NCBI GenBank assembly: GCA_022592445.1
Contig: JABYQR010000203.1
Coordinates: 1 to 64,000, forward strand
DNA: 64,000 bases
Origin: Cytidiella melzeri
Lineage: Eukaryota; Basidiomycota; Agaricomycetes; Polyporales; Irpicaceae
Direction of reading: 5' to 3'
The notes beneath the pieces are model-generated. The model made no database searches and was not told the origin of the DNA. It saw nothing but the letters and a program-made list of their open reading frames with translations. Positions 36,489 through 47,400 of this stretch are shown one piece after another. How positions within the stretch are numbered: position 1 is the first letter of the stretch; every line of letters starts with the position of its first letter. The translations under genes and the position numbers were made by a program.

Positions 36489-37971
36489 ATGATCGTTGTA
36501 CCGTCCCTCAACTTGACCGACCTAAAGCGTGTCCTCAGCACTGTATGTTTAGCTCTTCGCACACATCCTAACACATTTTGACTCCCACTTCTCCCTACTA
36601 GCGCTCCAGACCGAATTTGTCACCCAGAGCCAAGGCCCTGACACAATCCTTCAAGGCAGACGACGAACCACAAACATACACCCTACCCTGGAACGTTCTG
36701 CCCAAAGGCGCATACACACCCGATGAGGAACCTGACGCATCCTACGCCTACGCCGCCGACCTCGTCGCGGAGCTGCCTATCACGTCCACAGCGATGTACC
36801 TCCTCTCCGAAGGAGTCAACATCGGAAACGGCGCAATCAATATTTACGAGGACAGCGACGACAAGCTCGCGGGCAGCGAGCTACTCGTGGACGTTCGCAT
36901 CTACTACAACTCGTCCAAGGTCCACAACGTGACGAGTGTGTCCTTTGTGCACGAGGCCCAGAACGTCAATGGGATCAGATTTCACGTAAGTTTCTTTCAA
37001 GACCATTCGAATCACTTCCGATTGCTCATACAATAATCATTACGTAGACCGCACCTTCGACGCCCTCTCAAGTCCTCAACCGATTCATATCCATCAACGT
37101 GCGTATACCTCGCGCGACAGGCTCGGACCAGCTCAGCCTGCCCGCCTTCCGCACCCACCTGCCGAATTTCGTACACTCTCTCGGTGACCTCGCCAGCACC
37201 GCCCACTTCAGCTCCATCTCGCTCTCGACTTCTGACCAGGACATCACCGTCAAGGTAAGTCATTCTTCTATAAGTGTTTAATGCCTGCTTCTGATCGTCT
37301 GTCTGTCACTAGTCTTTGTCTGCCCAGCGTACGAGACTGCGCACCTCGAATGGCGCCATCAGCGGAGCCTTCACCTCCGACTCGTCGATTAGCCTCCGCA
37401 CGGCGAACGGACCCATCACGGCCAACATCGCTCTCAGCAACGATGGCGCCAGTCCGAGCAACGTCGAGCTGTTGACAACATACGAGTACGTTCCCTACGT
37501 TCCTTCCACTCCTACTTCCAACTAATCACCTTTCTCATCAACAGCGAAGTGAACGCCGATCTCACACTCACATCTACTGCCCCCTTCGGCGCCCCACCCG
37601 TATTCCACGTCCATGCCAAGTCTTCCCAAAAACCTTTATCCATCTCATGCGTCCCTTCCGCTCCTTTACCCGATGGAGCAGTCACGCAGTTTGAGATTTC
37701 GACGACGAACGCGAGGGCGCAGTTGAGGGCGCCTGAGGGATACGTAGGGGCGTTTGAGCTGCATTCTACGCCCTACAAGCCTGTTGTAATTGTGCCGCAA
37801 GTGGAAGTGGGAGAGGGACAAGGGAGGGAGGTGGTGTTCAGGAGGGAGAGGAGGGGGTTGGTGGAGGGGAGACTTGTCCGAGGGGGGGCTGGGGACTCTG
37901 TGGTTCAGGAGAGAAAGGAGAGTAGGGTGGTGATGAAGACGTCAAATGCGGAGGCGCAGTTGGTGCTGTGA
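36489..37971 (+). CDS. unknown fungal family protein, copy B (DUF7330-like)
   Basis: Five exons (36489-36542, 36602-36985, 37048-37254, 37313-37485, 37545-37971) give 414 residues. The order is the same as in copy A: a basic/Pro N-terminal part, AYAADLVAELPITSTAMYLL, GAINIYEDSDDK, the INVRIPRATGSDQLSLPAFR segment, then beta repeats TRLRTSNGAISGAF, ISLRTANGPITANI, FEISTTNARAQLRAPEGY and VVMKTSNAEAQLVL. The extra intron (37255-37312) falls at the VK|SLSAQR junction that is uninterrupted in copy A. No signal peptide or membrane segment is visible. The frame is intact, so B, like A, may be functional. A relic of a third copy closer to B than to A lies at 62783-64000. Confidence 0.75.
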
Positions 37972-38244
37972 GGATGCGCGTGATATCATACAGCAAAGTC
38001 TTTTGATAATTCTTGGGGATGCAGAATGCGGTAGGAACGGGCATACAAATGCCCCAAGCATCTCATTGGCGTGAAGGTGCTTTGGATTATGTATAATACT
38101 TACTGCCAGATGCGTTACAGCGCTTTCGGAATATAAGTAATGAGGATTCGATTTTTTTCGCGCCTGCTTAAAATGGGAATTACCTGAACGGGTCGTCTGG
38201 AAACTGCGTCTCTCTCGCGAACGAGCACGTTGCTGGCATGTCTA

Positions 38245-38299
38245 CAGTGCCTTGCATATTGGTTTGACGGTCGGGCGGAAAATTCTTTTGTTTGTAGAA
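38245..38299 (+). repeat. left terminal inverted repeat
   Basis: 55 bp from CAGTGCCTTGCATATTGG to the TTGTTTGTAGAA end. It is identical to the reverse complement of 41800-41854. With the flanking TA the match is 57 bp. Confidence 0.95.
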
Positions 38300-38643
38300 G
38301 CCAAATACTGCTTGAAAAGGAAATTGTGTAACGCTGTGATGCAATGTGACAGTCTGTGACCACCAGCACGCTGACGCTGTGCTCGTCGTCGTTCACATCA
38401 TTATCCTCAACGACGACGACGGTGACACGCGCCATGAACGTAGCCCAGGCCTCATCTTAATTCCCCTGCATCGGCTGTCCCTGAGCTGGGTGCACCTGGC
38501 CCTCTCGACTACTGCGTCAGTTCTGTCGGACACTCCACGGAATGCGCGCATGGACGCCTGTCTGCAGATGTATAAAAGCAGGCGAGATACAGGTATGCTG
38601 CCTATTACGTTCTCTGCTGTCTTCCCTCTGACATTCCAACCTC

Positions 38644-40517
38644 ATGCCTGAGCAGGAATCCACCCCAGACAAGGAGCCTACTCCTGGTCACGCAGGTGCA
38701 GAAATTGTTCTGCATATGCATGTTCCTCCGGAACAGCGTGCAACCTCGATTGCTTGGCTTATCCAGCCGGCTTGGATGGGTAAGTATTCTTTCTCTGCCA
38801 TGTAGTGCATGTGAGACTGACTTGAGCTTATAGACGGCGGATTTGACCCTCCAGTGTGCTATACCTCGTTAAACGAGATATACCGTGCACGAGAGGCTGG
38901 TATACAGCGTCTTTCCCCGGAGCAGCGTCGCGAGGTCATTGAAGCAATCCGGCAGCGCCGTGATACAGAGGCTCAGCCTGTGCCGACTCCAGCTGCATCT
39001 CTGGTAAGACTATCTCGCCAATGTCCCAGTACTTCAGCTGATACAACTCTTGAACCAGGCTTCCGGTAATACAGCTGCAGTGGCTACAAGTTCTATGCTT
39101 CCTGCGACCGCCGCCGCCCCACTGCAAGAAGGGCATCTTGTGATAGTCACGGTCTCCTGTGCCGACCCTGCAAGCGCGGGAAGGCCATCGACCTCGAAAT
39201 CCGTACCAAAGCGACGTACCGATGTCAAGAACGCGAGAATCGTGCTCGTGAGCACTTTGCCTTTGGTCACCTTTTCGAGGGAGGCTCTGAGTGTGCACGA
39301 GCTGGACGAGGTCTACTCTATTGGTCCTGTCGCGGTTCCACCGTTCAAGATGCATTGGACAGGTCTTGGGTATGCCTCTCTACTGTATACATTATTTTTC
39401 ATAGTAGCTGATTCCTCCCAGCAAGGGCTCCGCTCCAAAGATTGAACATGAGGATGAATTTCAACGTGCACTAGGAGCCGTTTTGAAGAAACGAGGTGCA
39501 ACAGTCTTTGTCGAGTACAACCTTGACAACCTTGAAGGCTTTCGCGCTCGAAAGCGCCCCGCCGACATCGTAGCTGGCCACCATGACACACCGGATGGGC
39601 CATTGCCTGGTACAAAGAAACCCCACGTCGGAGACTTTTCCGAGCATGCCCAAAGACGCGGCACGATCATCAGGCAGCTCGAGGAATTGCATGCCTGTAC
39701 GGAGCACCTTGGTGAACATGGTCAGCCCGGAGCTTGCGCGAAAACCGAAGCCGGCCACTTGGCTCTCAACCACTGGCGCAAGAGGATTTGGGCAGAGGCG
39801 TACATCTCAGGTGACACGACGTTGAAACACCCTCCACACTGCCCTGAGTTCGATGGCCAGCGTAACGGTCGGGTTAATCTGACTAAGCCCCGTGGCCGTA
39901 CAGGACCCCATCCAGCAGTTACAGCAGCAGCACCAGGAGATATCGCAGCCTTTCTCCCGATGTTGACGGCCCTCGTTGAGCAGCAGAACATGATGTTCAC
40001 AGCGCTGATGAGCAGTAGACCCTTGACCTCAACTTCTACATCGTCACGACTTGAGCCTGCCTCAGCTGCAAATGGCCACTCTTCCGACAGGCTGCTACTG
40101 CCATCCCTCGCTACTTCCCCTTTGACATCCTTCGCTACTCCCTCCCAGCCCTTGCTTGGCTTTGACTTGGGTGCCAATATGCTGTGCATGCCTCCGCCCA
40201 CATCATCCACTGCTCAGTCATTCTTTTCCCCGATTCCGGCTCGTCACGACATCATGCACTTCTTCCTTCTTACACTTCTCGAGAAGCGAGATGTAGATGT
40301 TCTCGACCAGGAAGAGCTCCTCACCTCGTGCGCAATGACACCTGGCATGCTCCTGTCTGTCCCTATCCAACGCCTCATGGAGGTTACAAATTTGAAGGAG
40401 GGCCCTGCACGGCAGGTAGTAGACTTTGCTCATGAGTACATGGAGCGGCTAAGGTTTAAGAGGCAGCATGCTTCGGCTTACAATCCTGATGATGAGTTTT
40501 GCTTTTCGGCTGCTTGA
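38644..40517 (+). CDS. accessory (second) protein of the Tc1/mariner element
   Basis: Four exons (38644-38779, 38834-39003, 39059-39369, 39422-40517) give about 570 residues. I do not recognise the family. Visible parts are a short acidic start, a conserved-looking AWLIQPAWMDGGFDPPVCY segment (about 40-60), a helix rich in Arg/Glu (LSPEQRREVIEAIRQRR), an Ala/Ser/Thr linker, then EFQRALGAVLKKRGATVFVE (about 215-235). A His/Cys-containing stretch follows (HACTEHLGEHGQPGACAK, and a later HPPHCPEF) that could bind metal. After a long Ser/Thr/Pro linker comes an all-helical end (DIMHFFLLTLLEKRDVDVLD, then LMEVTNLKEGPARQVVDFAH) whose pattern recalls SAM domains. It has no nuclease or DDE signature. 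A regulator or DNA-binding partner of the transposase is a guess. Confidence 0.75.
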
Positions 40518-40625
40518 TATGCCTCAGTTTCTATACTTGTGTTCTGGTTTGTTTAATCCCTTTTAATCATGCATAACTGTAATCTTCGTTTGTATTCATG
40601 TACATATGCCTTAGCTAATGCGTAA

Positions 40626-41685
40626 TTACGAGTAGCCACAGTTGGTAATCCATCCCAGTGCATCCTCAGCTGAGATTGTCATCGCAGCTTGATGTATAAG
40701 CCAAGGTCGACATTCACGACGGACAGCTTCATCCTCATGGCGACGCAGCCATGCTTTCAGCTTACTGAAAGCCTGCTCAGCAGGGTCAAGGTCGGGGGAA
40801 TAGGGAGGTAGATAGACAAGACGGGCACCTAGTTCTAGTGAGTACAAACATGATTCCAGAGTGATGCATCACGTACCACACTGGTGCTCAATAATGTCAC
40901 GGATTTCGGCATCATGATGGATACTTGCATTATCAAGTACAACAACACTTCGTAAGCCGGGATATGGATTGAGCTTGGGAGCCTAATGGAACAGTTAGCT
41001 GTTAGACTCGAAGAAGAAACACTGAACTTACCAGCTGTTCTCGCAGAAAGCCTATGAACCTTTCTCTGTTCACGGAGCCCTCGAAAATATCAAGCCCAAT
41101 GATGCCTTCGTAGTTGAAGATTGGTAGTACAGAAAAATGAACACCTTTTGCCCAGATCTCTCTTCGAACACATGCTCTCCCCACCTCAGCCCAACCCATT
41201 ATCCTCCGATTTGTGTTATCATCGACACCCGACTCATCTAACCAGACGAAGTATTCCATGGGAATAGCTGCGTACTCTCCCATCCATGTGGCTCGTAGAA
41301 GATCATTTCGCTGGAGAGCCTCCTTTGAAAGCTTCTTGTAGGAGAGAGCAAGTCGGTGTAGTGTACGGGACACAGTGGCAAGGGATATGTCAATGTTTCG
41401 TTCAGTGAGCAGTCGGTCCTGAATTTCGTCAAGAAAAATTGCGCGATTATTCTGTATCCATATTGTGATCGCGTCAATGTCTGGCTCGGTCAAAATACGC
41501 TTGCGCATAGGTGTTCTTGCAAAAGGGTTCTTGACAAGGCCAGTGCTACGATGGCAGCGGAGAATGTTCCGAACAGTGGACTCAGAGCACCGTGCAAGAT
41601 GTGCAATCTCAGCAATAGCCTTCTTGTCCTCCAGGCGCCACACAACAACAAGCTCACGAGTTTCGAGAGGTACCACCGGTGGCAT
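40626..41685 (-). CDS. Tc1/mariner-type transposase (DDE_3), three exons
   Basis: Cut-and-paste transposase. Exons 41032-41685, 40877-40982 and 40626-40828 join in phase to 320 residues. The N-terminal third is a paired helix-turn-helix DNA-binding region (AIAEIAHLARCSESTVRNIL, then RNIDISLATVSRTLHRL). The catalytic triad is visible: Asp in FVWLDESGVDDN, Asp in SVVVLDNASIHH, and Glu in YSPDLDPAEQAFSKLK, with 35 residues between the last two. The second Asp lies in the small middle exon. I take the ATG at 41685 as start because the helix-turn-helix begins soon after. The gene lies 115 bp from the right inverted repeat and ends 108 bp past the stop of the convergent accessory gene. No break was found. 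Confidence 0.9.
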
Positions 41686-41799
41686 AGGTGAGATACTATG
41701 AGAGTAGTTCAGAAAACAACAATGTAGTAGTACGCAGGCCAAGCTGTCACGCTGCAGTCACTCCCAAAGATCTCAGCTACCGATATGGAAGTGATTGGT

Positions 41800-41854
41800 T
41801 TCTACAAACAAAAGAATTTTCCGCCCGACCGTCAAACCAATATGCAAGGCACTG
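41800..41854 (-). repeat. right terminal inverted repeat
   Basis: 55 bp, perfect reverse complement of 38245-38299, ending GCACTG before the TA duplication. Confidence 0.95.
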
Positions 41855-41859
41855 TACTT

Positions 41860-42195
41860 GCTATGGTCAATCGCCGTATCAGCGACAATCTCAAGAAGAT
41901 TGCTTATAGTCTCTGGGCTGCTGGTTGGGACCAATACAACATCAGCAACGCTATTCAAGTCTCGACTGCCAGTCTCTACCACTGGCTCGACAACTTCTAC
42001 AACTACGGCACGGTTTCAAAATCCCCCTCTCCTCTCCGCAGACGTCCTCGACTGATTGCTCGTGCTGTTCTGACAAAGATTCATCTGCTACTGGAGGGAA
42101 ATCCGGACACAAATCTGGATGAACTGGTCTGGTGACTTGCTCTTCATCTGACATCACAATTTCCGGGGCACGTCGGAATTGGTGCTGCCACAAGC
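41860..42195 (+). pseudogene. N-terminal relic of a second Tc1/mariner-type transposase
   Basis: Starting at an ATG 3 bp past the TA duplication of the complete transposon, the frame reads a different paired helix-turn-helix: NRRISDNLKKIAYSLWAAGW, QVSTASLYHWLDNFYNYGTV and SPLRRRPRLIARAVLT, up to NPDTNLDELVW. This matches the start of a mariner-type transposase group frequent in Agaricomycetes. After ELVW the frame shifts (a TGA appears, then LALH in another frame) and similarity fades within about 20 codons. The catalytic part is gone. It is unrelated at sequence level to the intact transposase next door. Confidence 0.75.
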
Positions 42196-42663
42196 CACAA
42201 GCCACATTGTGGCAGGCGAAGGTGCTTTTGGGCTTGCCAGGAGAAATACAAGTAAACAATGAGTATAAATGTGGAATTGTTTTTAAGAAATCTGAGGTGT
42301 TGTGACATATACAGTTCATAACTGTTGGGGAGCAACTGCTGCTATACTGATAACCCTAACAAGGGAGGGAATATGGAAGAGGGTGGATCTCCAACAACAA
42401 CAACAGGGTCAAAGTTGATGATGAGCAGGTGAGCAGGCACTGAGGCTGTATACTGGCAGTGCAAATGACAGAGTTAATAGGGTATGCTACTAAGTTACAT
42501 GCAGTCACACACCTAGTAGTGCAAATGACAGAGAGGTCAAGATGCAGAGCTAGAGAGAGTAAGGTCTACTATATATACTGTGTCTGCATGGTCTGTGCGC
42601 AAGTTCCCACACTAGGGACTCGAGTAACTGTGGGGCTGGAGTAACATTAGAACAATAACAGAC
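42196..42663. other. non-coding, nothing recognisable
   Basis: Short words such as TGCAAATGACAGAG repeat at 42460 and 42520. No coding region. It leads straight into the LTR at 42664. Confidence 0.4.
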
Positions 42664-43413
42664 TGGCACAGATTTTCAATGTTTCTACAAGACTTGCCTT
42701 ACCAGGCAACGGTATCATTGGGAATATTTAAGTGCTTATCTGGCATTCATCCAGCACTTATACGGCATTGGTTTAGGCGCTTATTCCGGCGCTTATTCTC
42801 AGTGCCTATCAATTGATGCACTTATGCGCCCTCTGTCTCTGATGTGCTGATGCGCTCCTTTCCTTATCTGTGTATCACATGATAAGAACTCTCTGGAACC
42901 TTATAGAATCTTGTGGAACCTTGTGGAACTTTGAGAAACCTTGTGGAACCTTCTCGAACCTTCTAGAATCTTCTGCAACCTTGTGGAACCTTGAGGAACA
43001 TGCTGGAACTATGATGACATAGTGTAGAACATTCTTGTAGATGATGTCATAGTTCTTAGAACCTTCTGGAAAAGTCTAGCCTTGGGACTGGGTCATGGGG
43101 TCAGGTCATGGGGACAAGTGCTATTGGTTGATTATTGAAGTGGCACCACTAGGGCATAGGGCATGCTTAGTAAGGTAGATTACTTTGCTTACTCATGTAG
43201 GTGGTAGGGGTCTTAGAATAAATCCTGGGGTCCTCCCCTTCATGTATATATAGAGGCACTCCTGAGGGCATATCCCCTCAGTCTTATCCACTCTGTTGAT
43301 CAAGGACTACTCAGTACTCTCTGTACTTTGCTCACCACATCTCCCACACTCTATCTCACTCTATCCCCTCAAGTTTGACAACTTATCTGGTGAGTAGTAA
43401 CCTTACCGTTACA
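42664..43413 (+). repeat. LTR of the same family as 28509-29205
   Basis: A 750 bp stretch from TGGCACAGATTTT to ACCGTTACA, collinear with the solo LTR at 28509-29205 and in the same orientation. It shares the TATA box region (TATATATA, 43244-43251) and the CCCCTCAGTCTTAT leader. It differs by a loss in the GCGCTTATCC-repeat zone and by an expanded GGAACCTTGT-like zone at 42890-43010. The flanks do not match (CAGAC before, ACTCC after), so it is either an end of a larger lost element or its duplication has decayed. Confidence 0.75.
42945..42974 (+). promoter_or_regulatory. six-unit heat-shock element in the LTR
   Basis: Six contiguous alternating pentamers of the form nGAAn/nTTCn with no mismatch (GAA at 42946, 42956 and 42966; TTC at 42951, 42961 and 42971), about 270 bp upstream of the LTR TATA box. 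This is the binding pattern of trimeric heat-shock factor. A second perfect three-unit site lies at 43058-43072, and the same site occurs in the solo LTR (28817-28831). Confidence 0.6.
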
Positions 43414-43500
43414 ACTCCTATGTGTTCTTTAATTTCATTGCTGAGGATGTGGTACGTCCAAGTGTTTATAACCATTCCCTGTGTGTGCTGACATTTACAG

Positions 43501-43585
43501 TGGCCTGATGAGCGCAGTGTTCTGGTACTTGACAACTGCCAACTACACCATAACAATGCTCTTGCAAATCTCATCACCGCTGCAG
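43501..43585 (+). pseudogene. single-exon relic of a DDE_3 transposase
   Basis: An 85 bp stretch with acceptor and donor sites at its ends reads WPDERSVLVLDNCQLHHNNA, the second catalytic Asp motif of Tc1/mariner-like transposases (compare VVLDNASIHH in the intact element). Its size and position correspond to the small middle exon of the intact transposase. No neighbouring exons were found. Confidence 0.55.
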
Positions 43586-43944
43586 GTAAGCTTTGCCTCC
43601 ATGGCAGACCTATATTGACCAACAAATCATATAGGATGTGTAACAAGCATGCACACTTTTTCCTTTCTTTTCCTTTTATTTTTGTTATCCTATCTTCTCA
43701 ATTTCCTTATCTTATCTTATCGATGGTACATGGCTACTGCATGTGATCAAGTGCATGTGACAGACTGGTCACATGATCATAGAAGGTGCTGGAACATTGT
43801 GGAACATTGTAGAACATCGCACCATAGCACATCATACGTTCCCACGGCAGTGTTAGGAGTACAGACCCGGTACCAGGGGTCCTTGTCTGAGATGTATATA
43901 AACCCACCCTGTAGCTCCCTAAAGACCTCAGATTCTACCTCCTG
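43586..43944. other. promoter-like segment into which the intact copia element inserted
   Basis: Contains GGAACATTGTGGAACATTGTAGAAC repeats (about 43790-43816; split here only for length: GGAACATTGT units) and a TATA box (TATATAA, 43895-43901) 44 bp before the copia insertion. It looks like another LTR promoter, continued after the copia element at 48829, but its ends were not identified. Confidence 0.4.
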
Positions 43945-44280
43945 TGTTGTTAATCCAAGGTCCACCGTGTGATGCGCCAATGCGCTCATCAATGATTGGC
44001 CGCGCCTTCCGCCTAATGCCGTATGTTTCCGTTTCATCATTTCTATTTGTATTGGTACGTTCCGTTACGGTATTTCTATATTCTACACGCATAAGCTTCT
44101 TTCTATTATCCCGCTCTCCAATTCATTCCGCAGACCCGCTCATAATGACTTAACCACCACCTTCCCACTTATTACTTTATTCTGACTTTCCGCTTTTGGT
44201 AAAATATATAAAAACCATGTAATAGTTTTAGTTTGAATTTTATCATCTCATCGTGTGCACTCGCCCTGCTCTTTACAACA
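43945..44280 (+). repeat. 5' LTR of the copia element
   Basis: 336 bp, TGTTGTTAATCC to CTTTACAACA. It contains a TATA-like AAAATATATAAAAA stretch (44200 onward) about 70 bp before its 3' end. It reads identically to the 3' LTR. Confidence 0.95.
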
Positions 44281-44293
44281 GGTTATGAGCCCC
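44281..44293 (+). other. primer-binding site, initiator-tRNA(Met) half type
   Basis: GGTTATGAGCCCC follows the LTR with no gap and is complementary to the anticodon stem-loop of initiator tRNA-Met. The same site occurs in the decayed copia element (4356-4368). Confidence 0.85.
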
Positions 44294-44422
44294 GAGCTCT
44301 GAAACGCACACTCTATCTCTTTAAAATCTTGATTTGATCACTCGTTCTCGAACTCAGGCAACAATACGTCGGCATTACGCCCTTAGGCCGCATTCCATCA
44401 TAAATCTTCCTACTCCGACATT

Positions 44423-47400
44423 ATGTCAACCTCTACCACCGAAGGCTCTGGATCCTATCGTATCGATCCACTTCGAGGCGCCGATAATTATATTACATGG
44501 CGCGTTCAGATCTCCGACATACTCACTGATATGGGTTTACTAGAGTACGTCAATGGAGAAAATACACAACCGACTGATAAAGCCTTGCAAGCCGATTGGA
44601 CGAAGAAGGATCGCAAGGCGCTTACCATTATTCGCCTTCGAGTATCTAACGATATGATGGCGCACGTCGTCTCCGCCGAGACTTCCAAGGATGCGTTTGA
44701 TGCGCTGTCCAATGTTTCCAATAACGAGGGAGCTGTTGCTCTCATTACTCTACGCCGCCGCTTTTTCAGATACATAATTGCCGATGGTGCAAGTCTCGAA
44801 GAGGAAATTCGCAAGATCAAGGGTCTCTGGCAGGAAATTAACCTCATTCAGAAAACCAAGATCTCCGACAACGAATTAGCATCCGTCATTCTGACGGCGC
44901 TACCATCATCTTGGGACCCCCTTGTCTCATCTATTACACTCGATAATAATCTCACATTGGCAAATCTTACGGGACGTATTCTACAGGAAGAGGAACGACG
45001 AAAGGACCGCGTAACCTCTGATACGGCGTTATACGCCAACAGGCCGAAGAAATCTAAATTTAGGAAAGGTGTTTTCTGCCACGGCTGTGGCCGAGAAGGT
45101 CACATCAAGCCCGAGTGTCGGGACGAGGAAAAGAAGGGAAACGGTCAGAAGTCTGGAAAGAAGGAAAAGAAGGGTGATAATGGAAAGAAACATGGCAAAG
45201 GGCATGGACGGAAGGAACATTCCAACGTTGCCACCGAGGAAACTCCAAAGGAAGAACCTGATGAGTACAACTTCCTAATGGAGGAAGAAGACTGTTTACT
45301 CGTCTCCCAAGCTGCCTGGATTGGTGATACCGGATCAACTTCACACGTTGTGAATGACCAATCACTATTCATTACTTTCTCCCCAGGCGCTAGCTCCATC
45401 CACGGCGTCGGAAATTGTCCTACTTTCGGACGCGGTAACGTCCGCGTTAATTTTATCACCAATAAGGGACCAGTCGCCGTCACCCTTCGAGATGCAATTT
45501 TTGCTCCAACAATGAAATATAACCTTATCTCTCTTGGTCAACTCACTGCGGCAGGCCTTTCTTACGAAGGACACAACAATTCTCTCGTCATCAAAGACGG
45601 CTCCCGTACCATCGGACACGGAACTAAATCCGGTAACCTGTATGAGATGCAGATCGAGCCAATCAGAAATGTTGCGTTAGCCGCCGTTGCTAGCCGCTCT
45701 TGGTATGAGTGGCACTGCGCGCTTGGTCACATCAACAAGACTCAATTGAAGTCACTATACGACTCTGGTCTAGCCACCGGCATGGAAGTCGACAAATCAT
45801 CGTCATTGGACTTCACGTGCGAATCATGTATTCAAGCCAAGCACTCCCGCGCCCCGTTCGCGAAGGTTACATCACGAAAGGTTAGCGCAATCGGGGAGCT
45901 AATCTTCTCCGATATCTGGGGCCCCGCCTCAGTGACATCCATTCAGGGTCATCGCTACACCATCACGTGGACCGATTTCTTTTCGCGTTTCACGTGGGTG
46001 GCATTCATGAAGGACCGAGATGAAACCCACGAAAAATTTAAGGAGCTAGACGTCATGCTGGAAAATCAGTTGAGTTGCCACATCAAAGCTATTCGTGTTG
46101 ACAACGCCAGGGAATATACCCTGGGACGCACAAAGACATACGCTAATCAACGCGGAATTGTGATCGAGCCCACCACTCCCTATAGTCCCGAACTGAATGG
46201 GATATCGGAGCGCCTTAATCGCACGCTGATCGAACATGCCCGTGCCATGTTGATCGCTTTCCGGCTCCCGAAATTTCTATGGGAGGAAGCCATGGCCTAT
46301 GCCGCATTTCTCAAAAATCGCTCACCGACCCGAGCTTTGGAGAGTTACACGCCTTATCAGGCATTATGGAAGAAGAAACCAGACCTATCTGGGATTCACA
46401 CTTTTGGGACGCCATGTTGGGTGCGTCTGAATTTGCGCACTTCTAAATTAAACGCACAATCCATCAAACGTATCTTCATTGGGATACGCGAGGGAACGAC
46501 TGGCTGGCGCTACTACGTACCTGAGAACCGAAGCGTATTGACCTCTAGGGAGGTTATTTTTCTTCGAGGCGCTAGTCTCCCCGCTCCGGTCATCGAGACC
46601 GATTCTAGCCTTGAGGGGGAGCAGACACAGCCAATGCCGGCAATCAATCAGCAAACTCCGGCACCGGCCGAAAGCAAGTCTGAATCAGTCCCACCTATTG
46701 CTAAGACTATTGAACCACGCCGTTCTACTCGTTCGACTACTCGAATTGATTACATGAAACTCAATGACGGTACGCAAAAGACCCTTCGCGCATTAACCCC
46801 GAAGGCCAAGGGTGCGAGAGCGAGCAAAGTTCAAGCCGAAACCACTCCGTCGGCTCAGGGGGAGATTGAATTGGAAATGGAACAGCCGCCCGCTCAGGAT
46901 CAGGCTAACTGGTGTTTCACCTCAGAAGCCTCGGACGTACCCCGAACTGTGGAAGAGGCGAAAGCGCGCCCCGACTGGGCCGAATGGAAAGCCGCTATGG
47001 AGAAAGAGAAAGATCAATTGGATAAGCTCAAAACTTACGTTCTAGAACCCTTACCTGCGGGCCGCAAAGCCGTTGGCTGCCGCTGGGTTTTTGCTATCAA
47101 ACGTGACGCTGATGGGAATATTGTCAAGTACAAGGCGAGACTTGTCGCACAAGGCTTCTCGCAGATTCCCGGTCAAGATTTTTTTGATACTCATTCTCCC
47201 GTCATTCGCCTCGAGACACTTCGTGCCCTAGTTGCGCTCGCATGCCAACTTGGGTTAGTCCTCCATCAAATTGATGTCATCGGTGCATATCTCAACTCTC
47301 CGCTGGAGGAGACCATTTACATGCGCCAAATTCCTGGTTTTGAAGACGGAACCAACCTTGTGCTCCGTCTGCTCAAGGCGCTTTACGGACTCAAACAGTC

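Larger units (their letters stand above)
38245..41854. mobile_element. complete two-gene Tc1/mariner-superfamily DNA transposon
   Basis: A 3610 bp element bounded by 55 bp perfect terminal inverted repeats that start CAGTGCC and end GGCACTG. Each end is flanked by TA (38243-38244 and 41855-41856), the duplicated target dinucleotide of Tc1/mariner elements. Inside are a three-exon transposase on the minus strand (40626-41685) and a four-exon gene of unknown function on the plus strand (38644-40517), transcribed toward each other. Tc1/mariner elements normally carry only the transposase and are 1.3-2.4 kb, so the second gene is unusual. Both frames are open and the ends are perfect, so the element could be active. 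It sits next to, and probably inside, the start of another mariner-type transposase relic. Confidence 0.88.

Noticed and set aside
38115..38435. Minus-strand frame across the left inverted repeat as a gene
   Set aside because: It and a frame at 41688-41909 share residues only because both cross the same terminal inverted repeat.
40626..40847. Separate small DDE gene
   Set aside because: It is the third exon of the transposase at 40626-41685. The phases join across two short introns.
42664..43413. LTR pair 28509-29205 and 42664-43413 as the two ends of one 14.9 kb element
   Set aside because: The first LTR has its own matching 5 bp duplications on both sides, so it is a solo LTR. The LTRs also differ in length and in several repeats, and no retrotransposon genes of a matching type lie between them.
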